Source: Bufo bufo
Lineage: Eukaryota; Chordata; Amphibia; Anura; Bufonidae
Assembly: GCF_905171765.1 (NCBI RefSeq)
Contig: NC_053389.1
Location: 784,306,772 to 784,370,771, forward strand
Direction of reading: 5' to 3'
Length of the DNA stretch: 64,000 bases
The notes beneath the pieces were generated by a model. That model saw only the letters and a list, made by a program, of their open reading frames with translations, had not been told where the DNA came from and ran no database searches. Of the stretch, positions 59,501 to 64,000 are shown one piece after another. Position 1 is the stretch's first letter, and the number at the start of each line of letters is the position of its first letter. Made by a program: the position numbers and the translations under genes.

Positions 59501-62077
59501 ATTTGTGTAAGCATGCAGAAGCAGAATATTTCCACTGCTGCTTGTAGAAATAACTTTCTGACTAAAGGAAGTTGGCTGTAAAGTGCTTACCTTGCTTAGG
59601 GCCTACAGGTGTAGCTCGAAGATGCAGGGGCCTCGATGCAAGTTCTGTACCAGTATTCCCACACAACCCTGCTTTTTTACTACATGATACAGAAGACTTT
59701 GGGTCCTCTTAGACACCAGATGCAATTTCTGCATCACTCCTCTGCATTAAATAATGTTCAGTTACTGCATAGTGTTGTTCATGTCAATGAAATACTAACC
59801 ACAATATTTTATTTCCCTGCAGTACATAACCTTTCTGAATTCATGGATGATGTACATACATCAGTAAAACGTAAGTCAACATGTAAGATAAAATCAGGGA
59901 AACTTTTATGTGAAATTCATAACTACTGATTCCTGGGTGACCGAAATCCAGTTAGTTACACCAATGTTACTCAATGCACCCTGGGAAAATAGCTGTCTTC
60001 AAGAATAAAAACTGTCCTTCCAGTGCCGCCTATAAGTGGTTGTCTGACACTGAAAAATGAATGGCAGGCAGATCACTCGCACATGACGTTTGAAGCCTCT
60101 ATACTGTAGTTACATGCTATACCTGCATATGTAACCATTAAGGTCAGTGATTGAATAGGGACAGTAGCCAGTAACAGTGTTGGGACGGTAGGACTTTCCA
60201 AAGGTAACAATGTTTTCCCTTTTTAAAGACTTTCCTGTCTTTGATTTGCTGTGAACCAGCGGATCACTGCTAAAGAGCTAAATGTTGTGATTTAGTGCCT
60301 AAGCACTCTTATGCTAAAATGTACTCTTTTTGCTTGTGCATTGTGATCCCCACATTGTTTTGTATGTTAACATATAGTTAAGAGACAGCTTTTTAATGCA
60401 GTTGCTTGGGTAATGGGCTGGTTCTGCCCCTTGGTAGGAAGAAAGACGTGTTCTTGTGAACTGTTGTAAAGTAGGCCCAAGGAGAAGCCTAGTCCACGAA
60501 ATTTAGACTGGAGAAGCTGACAGAGTAAAGCAACTGAACTGAGAGACTATCCTTGAGGGAAAGAAGGCCTGAAAGTCATATAGAAAGTTTAGAATTAAGG
60601 TTGTGCTGGATACAGACAGTAAGGTACCGCACAAAAATACTTTACTGCTGTGGAGAGGGTATATAGCTTCGGCGCCCACCACATTTTGACTGGCCATCTG
60701 GATCTGAGATCTGTACCACTCATGCTTGTGGTTATTTGAGAAGATTGAAAAGTGTACTTAGACAGAAACTCAGAGACGATTGCTACCATCATTGTTACTG
60801 CCTATACATAATTATAGGAGAAAGCTTACGATGTAATATACCTCAGAACTGTGCTGCTTTATGTACTGCAACTCCCATCATCTTTACAGTAATGAGAGAC
60901 TTTATTTATTGTAACCAAATGGGCCTTTCATTGACTCTACCGTCCATCATCTGCCGCCAATTCCCTTTGTCTGCCCTCCTGCCTTGAACCCTGTCAATCA
61001 CCTACCTTCAAGCCCACCCCAACTGCCATCAGGCAGGAGACCCCAAGAGTCCAGGCTGTACCCCAAGGAAAGAAAGGGTATGCCCTCCCATCACTGCACC
61101 ACGCTTGGTCTAGGGAGAGCTGGAGAAGGACAAGCCACCATGAAGAACTATCACCACACTCATTGCTGCCACCACCACTCCCATCCTCTCCAATGCCTTC
61201 AAAACGCCTCCCTTTGCTGTCTGGATCCCTCCAGATTCATTTTTTATTTGTCAGAAAATCCCTTTAAGAAAATGTCCAAGGCTAAAACCTGAGACACCCT
61301 ACTTTCTATTGATGAAGAGCAAAAGCTCCCAAACCATACTATTTCCGAATGGATCTCATTGAAATTAGTGAGGCATTAATGCACAAAATATATTAGAAAG
61401 TTATAGAATTTTTCATTATATAATGAATAAACTTTATTTGTAGAAATGGAGACACTTATTAGGTAGACGGCTATCTTTCCAGACTCCCCCATACACATGC
61501 ACACTTGTCTTGACTGAGTAGGAATGTATCCTCATTAGGGAAATGGAAGAAAGCCGCTGTCAGACTGCTCTGGCAGTGGCTCATCTCCTGGAGAACAAAA
61601 GGTGCAGGCAAGTTGAAATCTGACTGCTCAATCCTTATCTGACCTGACATCTGCCATACACATTAGCTGACTGACCAATCCTGACAAAATCGGCAGGTTT
61701 GGCCAATGTGATGTCCATCTAATGTTTATGGCCATCTTAAGTGTTCATTTTACCACCACAGTAGGTTGTCTGTGTAATACAGGACAGGTCCTCCAGAGAA
61801 AGAGATGCTCTTTGTAGCCACAAACCACTCTAGTAAAGAGATGAGCATTCTGAAACAAGGACTCCCCCCTTACACAGTATCCCGCTGACCACCAGGGAAG
61901 CACAAAATTCTCCAGCATGTGTTGTATCTTTCAGCAAAGACTTGTGAGGCCGGATGGAGGAAGTTTGATGACAGTTGCTACTTCCTTACTGTATTTAAAT
62001 CTGATTGGCCAAAAATCAGGAGTTCCTGTCTCAAGAAAGGGGCGGACCTAGTTGTAGTCAACAGTGATCGGGAGCAG
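38511..62077 (+). CDS. C-type lectin receptor gene, type II membrane protein, 3'-partial (5 exons)
   Basis: Five exons join in frame: 38511-38568, 49582-49692, 52512-52571, 59823-59870 and 61935-62077 (420 nt, 140 codons). Introns 1-4 are all phase 1 with GT/AG ends and pyrimidine tracts; the last donor is phase 0. Residues 1-33 are cytoplasmic, with RR and K before a hydrophobic segment at about 34-53 (ISYGLLALLYVLILALFIMV), which suits a type II signal anchor. Residues 54-92 are a short stalk with an NLS glycosylation sequon. Residues 93-140 open a long-form C-type lectin domain: CEAGWRKFDDSC, a later WP, then GADLVVVNS. Family knowledge: such receptors bind glycans or proteins at the cell surface through Ca2+-dependent or independent domains, as in ASGR, CD209 and CLEC4 proteins. 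The WIGL core, Ca2+-site residues and stop lie beyond the window, so ligand class and orthology are unknown. No immunoreceptor tyrosine motif is evident. Extra phase-1 stalk exons could have been missed. Confidence 0.85.
39553..39870 (-). repeat. Interspersed repeat, copy 3 of 3, inverted
   Basis: Reverse complement of the other copies. With the copy at 38015 it forms an inverted pair around exon 1. Sequence 39100-39550 just before it resembles worn pieces of the 35382 element (GAGGTGAAGTGACCAAAG). Confidence 0.65.
39953..40845. mobile_element. SPIN-like hAT element
   Basis: Left end CAGCGGTTCTCAACCTAGGG and GGTCGCGACCCCTTTGGGGG; right end GGTTGAGAACCACTG preceded by GTTGGGGGTCACCACAACAT. 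These match the ends of the SPIN hAT family as I know it. Flanking 8-mers CCCTACAG (39945-39952) and CCCTATAG (40846-40853) agree at 7 of 8. A tandem array at 40255-40570 fills the centre; no transposase remains. Confidence 0.82.
40255..40570. repeat. 34-bp tandem array inside the SPIN-like element
   Basis: About nine units of GATTTATTTATTTGGGGG followed by (T)ACCCTGAGCAC and CGCT or TTCT; alternate units suggest a 68-bp higher-order repeat. Confidence 0.8.
40900..41690. other. Non-coding; likely worn MITE at 41295-41690
   Basis: AAAGGGTTGTCCCAAG at 41293 looks like a MITE end. A direct duplication of GGGAGAGCTGAGACACGCCC lies at 41521-41576. No gene seen. Confidence 0.4.
42488..43619 (+). 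pseudogene. DIRS gag-like gene, broken
   Basis: An N-terminal Cys motif (CGGCRVGL...LCQAC) at 42535-42600 is followed by a stop near 42661. Then come an acidic Ser-rich segment (42700-42850), ALFPPEDTEPLLKAVKTTM, and after frameshifts near 42980 and 43145 the conserved stretch AARRAIWLKSWKGD ending at a stop near 43618. The N-terminal and C-terminal parts are diagnostic of amphibian DIRS gag. Family role: particle protein. Confidence 0.8.
43987..44945. mobile_element. Solo-LTR-like element B, in the DIRS
   Basis: Ends TGTCACGGCC and CAGCCGTGACA; CTTGG at 43982-43986 and 44946-44950. A TATA-like CCTATAAAGCC is at 44331. Homologous to element A at 32357. Excision restores the DIRS frame (SLL/DKG). 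Confidence 0.75.
45590..45785. repeat. 27-bp tandem array
   Basis: About six units of CTGTGGATGGCACTGTTATG plus GGGGCAT. Open on both strands, giving spurious repeated peptides (GASVDGTVM). Confidence 0.85.
45890..46255. repeat. Long inverted repeat inside the TA element
   Basis: Arms of about 150 bp: CAGTCACTG-like, GTATAATCATATCTAACTTG, GTACTACTTACTACTAACTT and mates. A nested or internally formed palindrome; the loop at 46030-46100 is GC-rich. Confidence 0.75.
46720..47600 (+). pseudogene. DIRS RNase H and methyltransferase-like region
   Basis: The RNase H segment (46760-47150) is frame-shifted: GWGAHF-type and FYTDNS-type sequence is visible in alternate frames near 46800 and 46960. Then a long open frame reads GLPTVHLFASRANRKLERF, YAFSPFCLIPQVLKKI and IEPMWPKRSWYSSLLKL. 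This last part is the DAM-like methyltransferase domain seen in DIRS elements. Confidence 0.75.
47580..49009 (+). pseudogene. DIRS tyrosine recombinase, N-terminal part only
   Basis: SAKVVSTMLKSRKAVTSRKY and VWNVFSAFLGHTPD give the SAM-like N-terminal domain. It is split by a hAT element, resumes in frame as PLSPEISKNLEFLQAGLDRN, and stops at the TTAA MITE with a 1-nt slip near 48998. The catalytic R-H-R-Y domain is absent, so integration ability is lost. Confidence 0.78.
47694..48907. mobile_element. hAT-type element in the DIRS recombinase
   Basis: Ends CAGTGGCATTCCTAGGG and CCCTCCTGGGCACGCCACTG; 8-mers CCCCAGAC (47686-47693) and GCCCAGAC (48908-48915) agree at 7 of 8. The interior is mostly units like GTAGTAATGCCCTCTGTGCC. 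No transposase. Removal restores PD/PLSPE in the recombinase. Confidence 0.82.
49014..49377. mobile_element. TTAA MITE
   Basis: Ends AGGGTTTCGGTCACC and AGACAACCCCT; TTAA at 49010-49013 and 49378-49381. Marks the break of the DIRS body. Confidence 0.72.
49582..49692 (+). CDS. C-type lectin exon 2 (transmembrane segment)
   Basis: A TTTCTCATTACAG acceptor and a GTAATA donor bound a 111-nt phase 1-1 exon. It encodes RRWFDSYTQKPEW followed by a hydrophobic stretch of about 20 residues and then HSG. Basic residues before the membrane segment predict an inside N-terminus. The exon lies only about 200 bp downstream of the truncated DIRS element and a TTAA MITE. Confidence 0.85.
50814..52389 (-). 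mobile_element. Tc1-type transposon, 1.6 kb
   Basis: Inverted repeats of over 70 bp (ACTGAACAAAAATATAAACG, GCAACACTTTCGGTTTTGC and onward) with TA at 50812-50813 and 52390-52391. Carries a decayed transposase gene on the minus strand. Size is normal for Tc1. Confidence 0.92.
51128..52170 (-). pseudogene. Tc1-type transposase, broken
   Basis: N-terminal paired-type DNA-binding part (MSTRAVACAMNVHFSTISRL, then RPHVTTPAQD) at 52170-51690. DDE catalytic part: FTDKSRFSLFRADGRQRVW (first Asp) near 51680, RDNAQPH (second Asp) near 51430 and SPIEYVWD (Glu) near 51320. Frameshifts near 51690 and 51600 and a stop near 51287 break it. The expected end, HTRY then stop, is at 51128. Confidence 0.88.
52512..52571 (+). 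CDS. C-type lectin exon 3 (stalk)
   Basis: A 60-nt phase 1-1 exon follows a strong pyrimidine tract (TTTTTTTTCTACCAG) and ends at donor GTAAGG. It encodes NVPSKNVVTLKEMNDFRGK after the shared Ala codon, a polar and possibly helical stalk segment. It survives between a Tc1-bearing MITE ending near 52425 and a 3.9-kb TTAA element beginning at 52643. Short symmetric stalk exons are usual in this receptor family. Confidence 0.75.
52643..56557. mobile_element. 3.9-kb non-autonomous TTAA element in intron 3
   Basis: Ends CCCCTTAAGGACACAG and CATGTGTCCTTAAGAGG; TTAA at 52639-52642 and 56558-56561. Inside, a unit of about 400 bp (CTAAGAAACTACACCCCTCA, AACCCTTTAGGTGTTGCACA) repeats three times from 53140 to 54340, and a unit of about 360 bp (GCGGGATGAGATGACGGTTT, GGCGATACCTAATATGTATA) repeats three to four times from 54380 to 55560. 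The right part is GC-rich with palindromes. No transposase frame recognised. Confidence 0.8.
56562..58967. other. Intron 3 remainder, no gene recognised
   Basis: Apart from a palindrome at 56640-56770 (TGATGCAGTCA and mate, ATACTATATTCACATCATAT), it appears low-copy or worn repeat. No splice-bounded coding exon in the lectin frame was found, though a short symmetric one could hide here. Confidence 0.45.
58972..59487. mobile_element. Almost fully palindromic TTAA MITE
   Basis: Ends AGAGGACCTTTCACCGATCC and GGATCGGTGAAAGGTCCTCT; TTAA at 58968-58971 and 59488-59491. Arms of about 240 bp meet near 59233 at CTGGGAG/CTCCCAG. Same family as 22823-28997. Open frames on both strands here mirror each other. 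Confidence 0.88.
59823..59870 (+). CDS. C-type lectin exon 4 (stalk with N-glycosylation sequon)
   Basis: A 48-nt phase 1-1 exon lies between TTATTTCCCTGCAG and donor GTAAGT. It encodes HNLSEFMDDVHTSVK after the shared Val codon. NLS is an N-linked glycosylation sequon. Being symmetric in phase, it could be skipped without breaking the frame. Confidence 0.75.
60420..60960 (+). repeat. Interspersed repeat, copy B (intron 4)
   Basis: Opposite-strand relative of 8110-8720. Ends near a stretch shared as CCGTCCATCATCTG. Not coding in the lectin frame. The 60960-61934 remainder shows no recognised feature. Confidence 0.6.
61935..62077 (+). CDS. C-type lectin exon 5 (first third of the lectin domain)
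   Basis: A 143-nt exon runs from a TGTATCTTTCAG acceptor to donor GTGAGA. It completes the split codon and adds 47 codons ending in phase 0. It has the first Cys pair of a long-form domain (CEAGWRKFDDSC), the YF after it, WP in the first helix, a Cys in RSSC, and GADLVVVNSDREQ. An intron after a final EQ at this place is typical of three-exon lectin domains. The next exon would carry the WIGL core; none was seen before position 64000. Confidence 0.9.
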
Positions 62078-62224
62078 GTGAGATAATGGTACAATGTGGG
62101 ATACAAAAGGGCTATCAGATCCTATTACTTTTTACAGCTCAACTGCATACAGTATATAGCCAAAGTTCATCAGTTTACTTTATTATTTGCTAGTTCTGTC
62201 ATGATATACATTTTTCTGCTTTAA

Positions 62225-62687
62225 AGGGAACCTGTCACCAGTTTTATGGTGTCCTAACTAAGGGCAGCATAAATAAGCAACTGATTCTCTTAGCACAATG
62301 TTGGGTCACTTTCTTTAATTGACACAGTCAATCTGCCAACATCTTGTATTGAAAAGCTCCAGCTGATAATGATGAGTCATGAATATTCATGAGCTCCTAA
62401 CTCTCCCCGCCCACCTGCTGCTGAATGTCAGTTATTTTCCATATGAATCAGCAGCAGGTGGGCAGGGGAGTGGCTATAGCTCTGAATTAAATATACGCTG
62501 GACTCAATGACATCACGCTGGACTCAAATCAGCTCATTAGCATGCAGCATGTGGCATCTTTGTGTGTACATTATGAGGTAACCATCTGTCACGCCAGTAA
62601 GTGAATACATCTAGGGTACTTTTTAGTAGTTAATGATTGTATATAATTAGTTAGATTATAATCAAATATCCACATGACAGGTTCCCT
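62225..62687. mobile_element. TTAA MITE in intron 5
   Basis: Ends AGGGAACCTGTCACC and ATGACAGGTTCCCT; TTAA at 62221-62224 and 62688-62691. An inner pair CCCACCTGCTGCTGA/TCAGCAGCAGGTGGGC is at 62410-62462. Confidence 0.82.
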
Positions 62688-62841
62688 TTAAGGATTGAAT
62701 CTGTGAGACTAAACTTCACTTCTAGAATCCATTGTTGTCTGATTTGTAATATTTCTTCAACCTGTTTATTTGCCAGCAGCTCCTCTAGTAATTCATGCAA
62801 AACAAAATAATTGTGGTGTAATAATATAATATCGCTCCTAA

Positions 62842-63228
62842 AGGGGTTTTCCAAAGTATACAACATGTCCCCTGATGCCCGGGCCCCTCATATAGGTTAT
62901 ACTTACCTCGTTCCTGGCACCCGCATCGCTCCTGATCCCCGCACGGCCACTGCTGCATCTCCCCATCGCGCGGATCAAAACCTCCGGTGATAGAGGGAGA
63001 AGCCAAAAGCAGGCCGCAACGGGGACAAGCCTCCCAAGCGTCGTCCACAATGCTAGGAAGGCACGTCCCTGTCGCAGATTTTATTGGCTGCTATGTTTTG
63101 TTCCGCGTGATGGGAAGATGCAGCGCCGGCCGTGCGGGGATCAGGAATGACGCGGGTGTCGGGGAGCGGGGTAGGTATAATCTATATGAGGGGCCCGGGC
63201 AGTGGGGGGCATGTTTTATAAAACAGGA
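62842..63228. repeat. Worn palindromic MITE
   Basis: Arms GCCCGGGCCCCTCATATAGG with TTATACTTACC near 62877 and TATAATCTATATGAGGGGCC near 63175 are reverse complements. Outer ends (AAAGGGGTTTTCC) lack a clear partner. Confidence 0.6.
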
Positions 63229-63287
63229 ATGGGCTTTTCTTGTTGGTCACATATGAGATCAGAGGAGAGGCACAGGGGAAATTTAAG

Positions 63288-63584
63288 GGTACGACCACAC
63301 GGCGTGGATGTGATCCGGTCGGGTTGCGGTCAAGAACCGCGCAGCCAATTACCCCGCAGCAGATTTTTTAACTAATGAAGAGCGCACTGTATAGTTGCTC
63401 TTTATTGTTAATGGCCGCGCAGCAACTTCAATACCGCGCGGCCATTAACAGGGAAGGCTGACTATACAGTGCGGTGTTCATTATGTTAAATGAAAAGCAG
63501 CTGCAAGCTAATTGGTTGCACCGTTCTTGACCACAGCATGGCCGCAACCCAACCGGATTACAACTGTGCCGTGTGGTCGTACCC
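63288..63584. mobile_element. Palindromic MITE, TAA target duplication
   Basis: Ends GGGTACGACCACACGGC and GCCGTGTGGTCGTACCC; TAA at 63285-63287 and 63585-63587. A central pair GTTAATGGCCGCGC/GCGCGGCCATTAAC. The 63590-64000 stretch shows nothing recognised and no further lectin exon. Confidence 0.83.
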
Positions 63585-64000
63585 TAATTTGAGGGTAATA
63601 TTGAAGTCAGTTTTAGTTGAGTCTGCATTGAGTACTTTGCTCTAAATTTTATCACATATCTAAAACTTTTGTCTAGAAATGCTACTCCAGTTTTTTTTTC
63701 TTACACCACCCTCCACTGGAGTGAGATGTGACTTTTTAAAAAGTTGCACTGATAAATCTAGAGTGAAACTAATTAGTATAGCTATCTACAACTACTGATA
63801 TATTCCCCAATTGTCTTCAGCGTTTCCTTTTGGGAGTGCAGATATCGATTCTACTCAGTTCCCCAGCAGAGACTGCTCTCCTGAGAGAAACTGCTCATTT
63901 CCTCGGTTGTTCACGGGTGGATGTATAGTACGACACTACCGGAATTAAATGGATCCGTGCCATTTAATACATACGGATGCAACGGTTTCGGCCGGATCTG

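Noticed and set aside
61429..61465. TTTATTTGTAG acceptor with a GTAGAC donor
   Set aside because: The enclosed 19 bases would break the phase-1 frame between exons 4 and 5.
1..64000. A new multi-gene defence or biosynthetic system
   Set aside because: No cluster of unknown intact protein genes exists here; apart from the lectin gene and tRNAs, coding-like sequence belongs to decayed transposons.

Overview
The window reads as nuclear DNA of a vertebrate, most likely an anuran amphibian. Seven canonical eukaryotic tRNA genes are present. The rest is crowded with transposons of kinds typical of frog and toad genomes: an L1-type LINE, a DIRS tyrosine-recombinase retroelement, Tc1/mariner, hAT including a SPIN-like copy, solo-LTR-like elements, and very many palindromic MITEs with TTAA or TTA/TAA target duplications. 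There is no operon, Shine-Dalgarno site, CRISPR array or other prokaryotic feature. The species call is an inference from repeat content.

Layout. Positions 1-9300 hold tandem arrays, small MITEs, a Gypsy pol fragment and tRNA-Val and tRNA-Glu. Positions 10000-17600 hold tRNA-Lys, tRNA-Asn and two identical initiator tRNA-Met genes on a duplicated segment of about 500 bp. Between these two copies lies a 4.3-kb hAT transposon with an exact 8-bp target duplication; it sits in an older MITE and is itself split by a younger one. Positions 17700-22640 hold an LTR-like element, MITEs and an elongator tRNA-Met. Positions 22823-28997 are a palindromic TTAA MITE into which a nearly full-length 5.7-kb L1-type LINE has jumped on the minus strand. 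Positions 29000-38300 are layered MITEs, including a three-level nest, an LTR-like element and a 2.5-kb TTAA element.

The main host gene starts at 38511 and runs off the right edge. Five coding exons with good splice sites join in one continuous reading frame of 420 nt (140 codons). They encode a short cytoplasmic tail, a signal-anchor membrane segment, a short stalk with an N-glycosylation sequon, and the first third of a C-type lectin domain. This is a type II membrane C-type lectin receptor of the ASGR/CD209-like kind. Its 420 coding bases are spread over 23.5 kb because the introns are packed with transposons: intron 1 holds a SPIN-like hAT and a DIRS element carrying three later insertions, intron 2 a Tc1 element inside a hAT-like MITE, and intron 3 a 3.9-kb TTAA element. 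The remaining lectin-domain exons should lie just beyond position 64000.

Everything else coding-like is a decayed transposon protein or a shadow of a repeat. I found no unknown multi-gene system. The most useful novelties are the unrecognised-looking lectin gene, and several insertion nests whose order can be read exactly from target-site duplications.
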